A stretch of 64,000 bases of DNA. Origin: Persicaria tinctoria (Eukaryota; Streptophyta; Magnoliopsida; Caryophyllales; Polygonaceae). A model generated the notes under the pieces. The model saw nothing but the letters and a program-made list of their open reading frames with translations. It did not search any database and was not told where the DNA came from. The stretch lies in contig JBANSL010000013.1 of the NCBI GenBank assembly GCA_037127255.1, forward strand, positions 26,321,688-26,385,687, given 5' to 3'. Below, piece after piece: positions 43,236 through 53,218 of this stretch. How positions within the stretch are numbered: the stretch's first letter is position 1; each line of letters starts with the position of its first letter. The position numbers were made by a program, and so were the translations under genes.

Positions 43236-44464
43236 ATACGGAGTATGCGTTCATATCTCTCTGGATTTATACGATTGAACATGGTAGGAAATATATACAC
43301 TAATGGTAGGACAAATTTATGAATCTGGTACGACAAATTTATGAATTATGAATATCTCTGAACTTATAAAATTATGAACTTGGTAGGAAATACATAGACT
43401 AGTGGTAGGACAAATTTGTGAACCTGATAGGATAAATATACGATATTGGTATGATAGAAATGTAATCACCGAAATTCCTAAGTGTATAACTTGACACTAA
43501 TGGTAGGATAGATGTACACGAATGGTAAGATATATTTTTACTATTGGCAAAGAAGTAGAATTAATATTGACCAATCCACAAATCCCAGACTAGTAATCAG
43601 TGAAGCGTGAATTGACCCTAATCTCAATCTCAATTACTAATCCATAAATCCCAATCTCAATCCAATTTCTATCAATCAAAATTCATGAATCCAATCTAAT
43701 TCAATGCTAGAACGACCGAATTAGAGCCTCTACTCTTGGATATAATGTTACTTAGGTTTCCTTCATCTTCTGTTGTAGATTGGAAACCCTCTACCCTTGG
43801 TTGTTTTTCCTGAAAAATGTGGAACATAATTTGCTACGGTTTTTAGCTTGATTTTCCTTGAAAGCTATTTAAATTGGTAGGATAGATGCACAAAAATGGT
43901 AGGATAGATGAAAACTAATGGTAGGAGAAAACAACTATATTGGTAGGATCATAATGGTAGGATTGATGGAAACTAATGGTAGGAGAAAACAACGATATTG
44001 GTAGGATCATAATGGAAACCCAGTAATTCCTGTATAACTTGACACTAATGGTAGGATAGATGCACACTAATGGTACGATATATTTATACTATTGGAAAAA
44101 TGTAAATGCATAATTGACTTTACGAAAAAAATTTACTTCCACATGAATCTCATAAAAGCAAAAGGGGGAATTGTCCCTACTAGATTCACAAATTTATCCT
44201 ACCACTAATGTATATAATTCTTACCAGGTTCATATATAATTATACAAGTCTGGAGAGATTTATGAATTTGTCTTACCATGTTCACAAATTTGTCCTACCA
44301 CCAGTGTATATATTTCATGTCATGTTCATAATCGTATAAGTTCAGAGAGATTTATGAATTTGTCCTAACATGTTCATAAATTTGTCCTACCATTAGTATA
44401 TATATTTTCTGCCAGGTTCATAATTGTATAAGTTCAGAGAGATTCATGAACACATACTCCGTAT

Positions 44465-44535
44465 TAGCCTATGTGAGAGTCGAACTCACATCTTTGTGTG
44501 CAAACACAACGCTCTACCAATTGAGCTAATAGACT
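44465..44535 (-). tRNA. tRNA-like sequence (probable pseudogene), right arm
   Basis: This is the inverted partner of 43165-43235, differing at three positions. Here the acceptor stem AGTCTAT with ATAGGCT pairs fully (one G-U), the D stem is perfect (GCTC/GAGC) and the T arm is perfect, so it is slightly better preserved. It has the same six-base anticodon loop, showing the missing base predates the duplication. Confidence 0.5.
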
Positions 44536-45458
44536 ATTTTCAATAGGTCCTTATGATCGTCTAGGCATCAAGAAGTGATAATTTCGCAGGAAGCAAAAAT
44601 AGCGCTTGAATTTGTAATCTTAATTTGCAAGTTATACAATTGATCAAAAAGAGAGAGTATAAATTACGAGCTCTCTGCAACTGGTCTCGTGAAACCGTCA
44701 CCTTGGGGTAGTTCTGTTATAAGAAAAAGGAACAACTACAAAGGATAGGTACAAGATCACTTACCCATCGTTGCCACTGCCACCGGACAAACTTCTTGCA
44801 CCTTTTCAAATATGAAAGGACAGTTGTACACTATTGGTAGGACGGAAATATTCTATTGGTAGGATAAGGACTGTATCGTTTCCTGGGATGAACGGGCAAA
44901 TTTTTCCCCGTCCTTTCCGCTTCTCTCCTACTCTGCCTCACTTTTTGCAGAGCATGTTATGGTGTTTCAGATCCTCCTCTCAAGCTTATATATGTTCTTG
45001 GGGACACCCATCAATGCAATCATTGCATTTTCCCCTCATAAATGCTCCCTCCTTCCCCAAAGGAGGAACCCTGTTTTGGCGCCAAAACTACACTGACAGC
45101 CCGCCAAATCAGCTACAGTGAATCCCCTCCAAATTCTTTCCAAAATATCTCCAGGTATGGAAAGACAGGTTTACCCTATTGGTAGGACCAATTAATTCTA
45201 TTGGTAAGATGGGCGGTCTACAGTTTTCTGAAATGAACGGAGGATGCCTTTTGGTGCCACATGTCACTGACAGCTACTGACAGCTACAGTGTAGCTACAG
45301 TGTCCCTCACCTTCACCTGCAACTTCCTCTCCCGGTTGCATTTTTTATTTGCAAAAAATGGCCACTTTCTACCCCTAGCAAAAAAAAAACAAGGACATGT
45401 CTAGTTTAGCAAATTGGCCCATTTTTTGGTCTAGTTATGCAAATTGGCCATAAATAGG

Positions 45459-46530
45459 AAAGTCGATAGAGGGTCACCCTGTCTTAGGCCTCTTGACGGT
45501 AGGAAAACCTTCAACGGTTCATCATTTATAAGCACTGAGTACGAAACTGTTTGTACACATTATCTGATCTACAGAACAAATTTCTGGTCGAAACCGAATT
45601 TAGTGAGTGTCGCGAAAAGGAAAGGTCATTCGACACGGTCGTATGCCTTTTCCATGTCTAATTTAACAGCCATATAGCCTATCTTAGCTTTAGTTAGTCG
45701 GAATGAGTGGAAAATCTCGTGAGCAATGAGGATATTGTCCTGGATGGACCTGCCTTTGGTGAAAGCACTTTGTAAGGATGGATTAGTTTGTCAGAATCTT
45801 GGAGATGATTTTGTAAAATGTAGAACAGAGGCTGATTGGCCTGTAGTGACCCACATTTTGAGGGTCGTCATTTTTTTGGATCAGCGTGATGAACGTGTGA
45901 TTTACTTGTCTTAGCATCTTGCAGCTCGAAAAGAAAGCTTTGACTGCTTTTATAATGGAGGGGCCCACAATGTGCCAGTATGTTTGGTAAAAACATGACG
46001 GCATTTCGTCAGGTCCCGGCGCCTTATCGGCTCCAATCGAAAAAAGTGCTGAATTTATTTATGTGTTTGTGACGGGCGCTGTAAGCAGCTGATTTTGATG
46101 ATCAAAAATTTCATGGTTGATGATGGTAAGATCCTCGTCGCACGAAATATCGTGATTGTATGACGACTTGAATCTCCTTGAGAAACTGGTAACAAATTCA
46201 TCTTTGATTTGGTCATGGTCAGATAGGATCAATCCCGAATCAGAGGTCAGGAATTTAATCATCTTCCTGCCTCGTTTGGCCGTAGCTATTCTGTGGAAAT
46301 AACTCGAATTTGTATCATTTAATCGGATGTGTTTAGCCTTAGCCTGCTGGCTCCAATAACGACGCTGGAAGTCAAGCATTCGCTCACACTTATTGAGCAA
46401 ACGCATGTGTTTCGCGTTTAGATCCTGGGTTGGATTGGCAATCAGAGTTTGCTATAACAGTAAAAGTGCTTCCTCTGTCTCAAAAATTTGTTTGTGGATA
46501 TTGTTAAATGTGCGTTTATGCCAGCGTTTA
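45459..46530 (-). pseudogene. LINE ORF2, linker and first half of reverse transcriptase
   Basis: The minus strand gives WSQQAKAKHIRLNDTNSSYFH (linker), then INHEIF, IKAVKAFF, LIQKNDDPQNVGHYRPISLC (RT motif), KILTN, the KLDMEKAYDRV box (about 45640) and [11 protein letters not shown] (about 45480) before the Mutator-like element breaks it at 45458. A frameshift and stops lie between the segments. Confidence 0.8.
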
Positions 46531-46539
46531 GCTAAATTT

Positions 46540-47830
46540 TTAAGAAGACTCATTTTTTTTAACGAGTTTAAACATGTAGGATCCGTTAGGATTCAGTCTC
46601 CATGCCTGTTTTACCAGGTTTAAGAATTCTGGTTTAGTCGTCCAAGCCATTTCGAAACGGAAAGGGCTCCTGTTGATCTTAGTCGGTGATCGCAAATCGA
46701 GGGAGATGGGAGCGTGATCGGAGTTTGTGAACGGATGGATTCGGACTCGTATTCCATCGAAGGCAGCTACGATTTCGTTTTGCACTAGTAAGCGGTCCAA
46801 TTTGGCGTAGCTATTGTTCGACATATCCATTTTCTTTTTCTGCCAAGTATAACTACCCCCATGGGTTGGTACTTTTGTTAGCTGAAGTGATTGTTTGATA
46901 TCATGAAGTCGTTTAAACCTTGCACGAGACGGGTAGATGCCCCCCAATTTGTCTTCTGGTTTGGAGATCTCATTAAGATCGCCAATAATGCATAACGGTA
47001 TGTTTAGATTAGTTGCGTAACTGGTTAGGTTATCCCAAAATTCGTCTTTTGAGCGATGGTTCGGTGGTGCATAAACAACAAGTATAGCCATTAGTTTGTC
47101 GATAGTTTTGTCAAGATAATTAATATGGATAAGTCTATGATTGACTGAGATGACAGTAATATCACCCTTTGACATAGGAAGATCCTTCCATAGTAAGCAT
47201 ATACCCCCCGAAAAACCCCTAGTCGGTAGGGGTGTTATTCGAGCCGAACAAGTCGAGCTTGACATGTTCAAGCTTGTTCGTTTGTTAAACGAGCTCGAGC
47301 CGAGCCGAGCCTAATTTTTAAACGAGCTTTTTATTTTGTTCAAGCTAGGCTTGTTTAGGGAAATGAACGAGCTCGAGCCGAGCTTTTTTTGAGCTTTAAG
47401 TAGTTCTACTTGGTTATAACATGCTAACTTAAAGGAAATTTTAGAAATTTCATAGAATTCGAGCTATTCGAGCTTTATTTGAACGAGCCGAGCTTTCAAC
47501 CGAGCTTAAAATTTTGTTCAAGCTCGGCTTGTTTAAATAAGTGAGCGAGCTCGAGTCGAGCTTTTTCGAGCCGATCCCGAGCCGAGTTCGAGCTGTTCAG
47601 TTCATATAACAGCCCTACTAGTCGGGTCGAAAGCCATGTGAGCAAACCCACATTTTTTCAAGCAAGCTTCCGGTGATAATTTATTAGTCTTGGTCTCAAG
47701 CAGAGCCAGAACAATTATGTAATTATTTTTACAGAACAGTTATGTGTCAGTCTAAAAGTTCCTTCTTCTCATCCACCTACAATTCCATGATCATATATTC
47801 ATTTAAACCTTTTGCGAAGAATTCTGTTTG
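46540..47830 (-). pseudogene. LINE ORF2, endonuclease domain, interrupted by a MITE
   Basis: From about 47790 the minus strand shows KKELLD and IIVLALLETK (the catalytic Glu of APE-type endonuclease). After the hAT-type MITE (47227-47617) it continues with GGICLLWKDL, VVYAPPNHRSKDEFW, IIGDLNEI, GSYTWQKKK, AKLDRLLVQN and FTNSDHAPISLD. The Asp/Asn pair (GDLNE) and SDH are kept, so erosion is modest. The extreme N-terminus is not recognisable. Confidence 0.8.
47227..47617. mobile_element. 391-bp hAT-type MITE in the LINE endonuclease gene
   Basis: Ends TAGGGGTGTTAT and ATAACAGCCCTA are inverted copies with one mismatch. A perfect 8-bp TSD CTAGTCGG lies at 47219-47226 and 47618-47625. The interior consists of GAACGAGCTCGAGCCGAGC-type palindromic phrases. 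It is the intact relative of the split copy at 12739-21264. Confidence 0.9.
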
Positions 47831-48800
47831 GAACTTATAAACCTTAGGAAGGCGTTTGGTTTTAAATTTGTTAGGGTTTGTAACTTTTGATTTCAAAAAT
47901 TGATAAGTAATAGGAAGCCTACTGGGCAAAGTACAAGTTGAAGATAATTTCATTGCAACATGTAATCTTACATGAATCAATTGTAATTGTAATGAGTTAG
48001 ATAAGCAAGAAACTCCCGTAAGGTATTTGGTTGTCAATGATGCTTGGTACACAAGAGTAGTGTTTAAGTAATACAATTTACATGGACAAGAAACTCCCGT
48101 AAGGTATTTGGTTGTCAATGGTTCTTGGTACACAAGAGTAGTGTTTAAGTAATACAATTGGCATGGGCAATATGCCATAGACTTAGACTTCTAAGAGTCG
48201 TATGTATGGTAGTACAATAGTATTGTTCGATCGGTCTTGCCTGGTAAGGCTTATGTATCGATTTAGCTGGTATGTCTAACACAAATGGTATACATACCCA
48301 TGAAGCTTCGTGTTCATCCATCGTACTGATTTCCCCGAGCCACCAAGAGAGCGACGGACCTCCACGTCGCTGCCTTGACACTCGCAGCAGCTCCCAGCAG
48401 CAACCAAACTTCCAGCTGCCGCTGCACCGTCGAGGTGAATCCCTGCAACAGAAGACGGAAAACAGCAGCAAAACGAGAGAGAAAGTGGAATGTATATGTA
48501 AAACAGATGAATGGGAGTCATAACGATTGTAAAAAGACAAGAGATAATCAGAAAACGCAATTGTGTAAACAAAAGGCCCATAAGTGGGCGTAAAACTTGT
48601 AATAGAAGGGACACAACACATCAGCAGAAGAGAACTCCAAACACCCGAGTGGCCGGCAGGCGATCAACACTAAGGCAAATCACAAACGATTTCCCGATGG
48701 AAACAGAGAAAATATCAAAAGTAAGGACCACAATAACAAAGGGTTTATAAATCACCCCTAAACAACCCAAAAAAACCGAGTGGTGTGCAATCATAGGAAA
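47831..48800 (-). other. unexplained segment between LINE ORF1 and ORF2
   Basis: Plant L1 elements usually have only a short gap here, but nearly 1 kb separates the ORF1 stop from recognisable ORF2. It contains an 81-bp tandem duplication (48006-48168) and a stretch (48145-48621, minus) with a 158-codon ORF of no known family. A TTTTGCTGCTGTTTTCC...TGTTGCAG phrase on the minus strand near 48440-48470 looks like a splice acceptor. It may be another insertion whose TSD I could not find. Confidence 0.35.
48006..48168 (+). repeat. 81-bp tandem duplication
   Basis: Two adjacent copies of CAAGAAACTCCCGTAAGGTA ... TAAGTAATACAATT, starting at 48006 and 48087, differ at about six positions. Confidence 0.9.
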
Positions 48801-49017
48801 CTAGGCTTTTCGCTTCTTTAGGTGGGAGGATCCCGAGTCATCCCCACGGCTGGTGCCACTGCTCAAGTCCGGGTTTGTTGCAGCCCCCGGCGAGTTGATG
48901 GCCATACGAGCCATCCTGCGAGACACCGAACACAAGGTCGATGTGGAAGGAGAGGGCTGCAGAGACTCCACCGAGGAGGAGCTGCCCGGCCGCACTCCAG
49001 CAGGGACCCCAATAGGA

Positions 49018-50208
49018 TCAATATCCATGTTGGGAGAGTTCTGCCGAGGCTACCATCACACCCAGTGAATCATCATCAGAAGCAGAGAGGTCTTCCTCAG
49101 CGGGTTTAACCGACCCAATAATGGCAGTAGGACCACCATCGATAGCCACATAGGCAAGATTAGTTGGAGAGACAAAATCGACAACAACCGTCTCTATGCC
49201 AGCCATATAAGGCTTCAGACTCTTCTTCGAGAAGGCTGGATCAACCTTTGATCCTTTAGGGCCCACTTTGAACCAATCCGCATCCTCGGAAGACCCCATG
49301 CCCTCCTGGGGAGGGAGGATCGTAATCGTCGTCACAGACTTTGGAACCACCCTCTCGGTGCAATCATCAAAATTGTGAGCAAAACTTCCATAGAAGCCAC
49401 ACCCCTTAGGAAAATCCTCATAGAACAGGCGACGGCTAAGGGGCTGAGCATGCATATAAGGGACAACAATACCCCCCACGAGCCCCGCTAAGCTCACATT
49501 AGCACAGAAATAGGTGTAACTAACACGGATTTTCTGGTGGGACAGCTTATCAAGACGGATAAAAGTGCCCGCATTATGATGCTCTAAAATATGAATAATA
49601 GGCTCGCGACACATAAACTCAACAGGCAAATTCGGAATGCGAACCCATATATCAAGATGAGTAACCTCAGTTGCTATGGGGCTAAAGGCAGGAAACCATT
49701 GGAGAAGCACAATAAGGAGGCCTTTGATGTGGTAGGGGCGGTTTTCCCAAACTCGATTGAGATCGAGGATATTATTGAAGCGGATTTCAAACCAAACACA
49801 AGAACGATCAATAACGACCGAAGTCTTAGAACAGAAACGGCATTCGCTACGAAGTTTAAGAACGAGGGTTTCGAAATCCATACCTCCCCCAAACAGAGTG
49901 CCTAGATGAATATGTTGATTTGCCGCGAGGGCCTTCTGGCGGATATCCGCCATTCTATTAAAGAAAGTCGACTGATCAGCCACAATAGAAGTCGACACCG
50001 ACTTGTTCAGGACCTCCCCGTCCGAAACTTTGGCCTTCCCTTTGGCTTCAGCAGAGAGTCGGGCAGTAGGCGGAGCACCAGGATTGGGCCGATAGACAGA
50101 CCGAGGAATGACAGTAGGAGCAGGCGGAGGTGCTTCAGTCTCAGAGGGAGGAGAGGTGGGGGATTGAGTGTCTCTTAGTGCATTAAGAAACGATTTTGAG
50201 GGATCCAT
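49018..50208 (-). pseudogene. LINE ORF1 (nucleic-acid-binding gag-like protein)
   Basis: The ORF starts MDPSKSFLNALRDTQS at 50208 and runs 396 codons. The middle resembles the plant DUF4283 RNA-binding region (SVVIDRSCVWFEIRFNN ... WENRPYHIKGLLIVL, HLDIWVRIPNLPVEFM). A zinc knuckle follows in degraded form: CGFYGSFAHNFDDC has Tyr where the second Cys should be. After the stop at 49018 another frame (49028-48801) continues with SHLKKRKA, suggesting a frameshift near the end. An N-terminal extension in the same frame up to 50496 has no domain and is probably 5' UTR. Confidence 0.75.
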
Positions 50209-50932
50209 CTCGATATGTAACAGAGAGATGGCAGGGGGGCAAATATTTGAATCACATAGAAGATTATGGGGTGAAATAGAGTTAGGGCGATAACCCAAAA
50301 GGCACATGTTCGGTGTGCTTAAATAGTAGTTTTGCTTGTGGGCAAATTGATTGTCGGTTTGGGAAGAGATGGAGATAGAGAGACTTACAGGGGAAGATTT
50401 GCAAAGAAGTAGTAGGCAGCAGCTCGACGGACAAGACCCCGGAACAGACAGGCGGGCACGCCATGGATGACAGCAATCCAACCGTCGGGCCACCACGTGA
50501 ACCTCTCAAATCTCATTAATGCCCGGTTACAGGCCCTTGAGACGATGCTAGTGGACCAAAACTCTGCGTAACAGAGCCACTTGGGAGGCGCCACCTCCTG
50601 CTTGCTTTCCGGGTTAGGGCAGGCTCTGAGGGGAGCGGCTTGCTTGGTTGAGGTGAGCCAAAGTGGGTGCAGCTAGCACTAGCAGGTCCACAATAGGGGT
50701 CAGGGCGAGAGGGGTTCGATTTGTAGGATCCGGGTGAGGGTGCAGACTAGCCTGGACGGAGAGGCCGAGGGAGCCATGGCGGCGGATGGGCAATTTAGGG
50801 TTAGTATGTAGAACAACGCGTGGAGGCGCATTAATCTTGGGAAAAAAAGTCGGATGTGGATAACCTGATATGGGTGAAAAGCTAGATTGGATGAGGGAAG
50901 GGGAGGATGAAAAATTACCAACATTGGATAAT

Positions 50933-52410
50933 AATCAATCTTGGTAACTACATCAATTCTAAAATAAATGAATTAATTTCATTAATTTTAAAATATATCA
51001 ATTAATCAATTAGGACGGACATAACTACCAAAAAAATATTTTTAGCCGAATATACATTAGAAAAATCGTAACTCATTTAATGTATTTTTTAATATGAATT
51101 GTACGTACTTTCGTACATTGAACAATATTGGTTCTTTTAACCTACGCTACAGATTTTAATTTCATAAAACTTTTCAAATTCATGTTATGGATTTCAATTG
51201 GAGAATTTTTACTTGAGAAAATTTTCATAAATTTAATTATTTATCTTTTTAAAATTTTGATTATAGATTTATCTTAGGAAACACTTTTCAAATTCAAGTT
51301 TTTAACTATGAATTGTTCATTTCGCGTACAGTATCTTCATTGACGAAGATTTAAAGAAAAATGTACACACAATCACCTTACAATTAAAAAAAAAAAGCTT
51401 TATGTCCTAATTTAGTTCATAGTTTATAGGTTCGTATGGGACGGGGTTAATAAACCGATCAAAATTATAAACAGGGTAAAAATTTATAAATTGTTGGTAA
51501 AAGTAGTTAAAAATTTATGAAAAAATATAAACTCCGTATGGGACGAAAAACAGTTTATTTATAAAAAGTGGAGTTTATTTGGTTATTATTAGGGGTATTG
51601 TGATACTTTCAAACCAAATAAACTATTAAAACCACAAAAAAGCTTTCAAAACAAGCTTTTAAAATAAGCCTCCATTTAAACCAAAATCTCCTAAAAAGTT
51701 GTACCTCATTCAGCATTTAAGTTTTTAGCCGGTTGAAAATAAAATTTTCAATCGATTGAAAATAAAATTTTCAAAAAAGTTTATAGATATAGGGCCTGTA
51801 TGGGGCAATTTTAATCGGTTGAAAATAAAATTTTCAACCGATATATCTATAAACTTTTCTTCTTGAAAAATTACATAGAATGGGACTAGAGTGCCACATT
51901 GACAATCTTATCAAGTGGGTTACTTTTTATTATTATTATTATTATTTTATTTAGCCCATTTCAAATTGGAACCAGACATACAATTCTACGTATATTTAAA
52001 TTGAGTACAATATAATCTATTTAAAAGAATATTGATAATTTCACCCTTAAGTGACTATATAGTTTCTAGATGACTCAAAATGAATCTATTAACATGATGT
52101 ATAACTTTATAATATATCATTACCCTAATTTGTAATTGGTATTAAGTGAATTAGTTACAGTTGTATGTATAGAGGCATAAGGTGAGGGCTATACAATAAA
52201 TGTGAAATTAATGCAAGTTATTCTATTTTGACCATTGACCAGCAAACAAATATACATAAAAACTAAAATTAACTTTAAAATATTTCTTTTCATAATATTT
52301 TCACCAAATAAGTCAATAAAAAATATCATAAAATCCATGATTTACACTGTATACCCAGAAACAAATTATTATTACCCTCCTAATTATGTTTCAATTATAA
52401 ATTAATTATT
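50933..52410. other. AT-rich region upstream of the response-regulator-like gene
   Basis: No recognised gene. An inverted repeat AAAGTTTATAGATATA (about 51777) with TATATCTATAAACTTT (about 51842-51857) encloses repeated GGTTGAAAATAAAATTTTCA phrases, so a hairpin of some 85 bases can form. A (TTA)n run lies near 51928-51948. Distal regulatory DNA cannot be distinguished. Confidence 0.4.
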
Positions 52411-52424
52411 TTGAATTTTTTGTG

Positions 52425-52614
52425 CTATAAATACAAGAGTGGCCCCCGGTTCCACACTTCCACCGCCCTCAAACCTTCACATTACAGTACTCATTCTCAT
52501 CTTATGCTTCATTTCTTTCTTTTCATTAAAGAAAAAAGTGATTTTTCCCCCAAAAAAATATTCCAATTGGTTTTTATTTTATTTTCCTTCTAATTGATTT
52601 GCATATTATAGGAT
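52425..52614 (+). promoter_or_regulatory. TATA box and 5' UTR of the response-regulator-like gene
   Basis: CTATAAATA at 52425-52433 is followed about 25-30 bases later by a pyrimidine-rich CACACTTCCACCGCCCTC, a plausible transcription start. The first ATG of the conserved frame is at 52615. ATTATAG at 52606-52612 just before it could be a splice acceptor of a 5' UTR intron. Confidence 0.5.
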
Positions 52615-52795
52615 ATGGATTGTGCAGAAATGGATTCCAACATCATTCATCTTCCCCATTACTTGAATGGAATTCGGGTATTGTTGGTGGAATATGATCA
52701 AATTTCTCTCTCAAAATCTATGTTATTTCTTAGAAAAGCTTCATTCAAAGGTACGTCAACTTAAAAGACCGGATTTATCTTCTTTTTTTTCTTCA

Positions 52796-52835
<40 letters not shown>

Positions 52836-53187
52836 GTATGTAATTTGTTTCAATTATTTGAAAGTTTTATTTTTTGTTTCAAAATAATTAAGTTTTATTG
52901 TGTACATATATATTGATGTTTTTATATACAAGTTGATCCAAGATGAAATCAAATAGGATGGTTTATATTACATAATCTTCAAAAAAAAACTTTATTTTTA
53001 TTTTATTCTTTTAGGATAACTCAATCTTTTGTATAACTTTAAATGAAATTAGATTAAAAAAAAACTTCAAAAGAAATCACAAGAAAAACAATATTTTAAG
53101 CATTCCATTTGTAATAATGAAAATTGCATTGTTTGAATTAAATATTGTTATATATTACTGTATTTAGAATGAGATTTGAAATTTCAT

Positions 53188-53218
<31 letters not shown>

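Larger units (their letters stand above)
43165..44535. mobile_element. foldback with tRNA-like ends inside the Mutator-like element
   Basis: The two outer 71-base sequences are tRNA-like and inverted; homology between the arms begins at the tRNA 5' end and continues inward for about 300 bases. The arms are themselves built of about 100-base tandem units (phrases CTCTCTGAACTTATA, AATTATGAACCTGG, ACACTAATGGTAGGACAAAT), two copies on the left and three on the right. The centre (43480-44150) is less symmetrical but still full of TGGTAGGA phrases. No coding sequence. Flanks TTTTATAAA and TTTTCAATA are only loosely alike, so a TSD is unproven. Confidence 0.7.
40576..45449. mobile_element. Mutator-like (Pack-MULE type) element
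   Basis: An exact 9-bp TSD ATAAATAGG lies at 40567-40575 and 45450-45458, the length typical of Mutator elements. Removal rejoins the LINE reading frame between RLRQGDPLS and EVLAR. The ends are related inverted repeats: GCAATTAGACCAAAAAACGG... on the left and GCATAACTAGACCAAAAAAT... on the right (inverted), about 50 bases with roughly 80% match. No MuDR transposase is present. The 4.87-kb interior holds split gene fragments (41036-42445), a foldback with tRNA-like ends (43165-44535), a 122-bp tandem duplication, and many ATTGGTAGGA phrases. Confidence 0.8.
36494..50914 (-). mobile_element. L1-type LINE, near full length, opened by several insertions
   Basis: An exact 18-bp TSD TTACCAACATTGGATAAT lies at 36476-36493 and 50915-50932. 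Within it, minus-strand LINE domains run in correct order from the right: ORF1 (50208-49018), endonuclease (about 47800-46540), RT (46530-39900), zinc-finger RVT domain (to about 39066) and RNase H (37175-36517). Removing the solo LTR, the Mutator-like element, the hAT-type MITE and one TSD of each leaves about 7.2 kb, close to a full plant L1. Stops and frameshifts in both ORFs make it inactive. The 3' tail is short (CCAAAAACAA). Confidence 0.9.

Noticed and set aside
43165..44535. Two functional tRNA-Ala genes
   Set aside because: Both have a six-base anticodon loop and short variable loop and sit as inverted ends of a repeat; more likely tRNA-derived pseudogenes.
48145..48621. 158-codon minus-strand ORF as a new gene
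   Set aside because: No domain, strongly hydrophobic/Ser-rich by composition, located in the eroded LINE interior; kept only as an unexplained segment.
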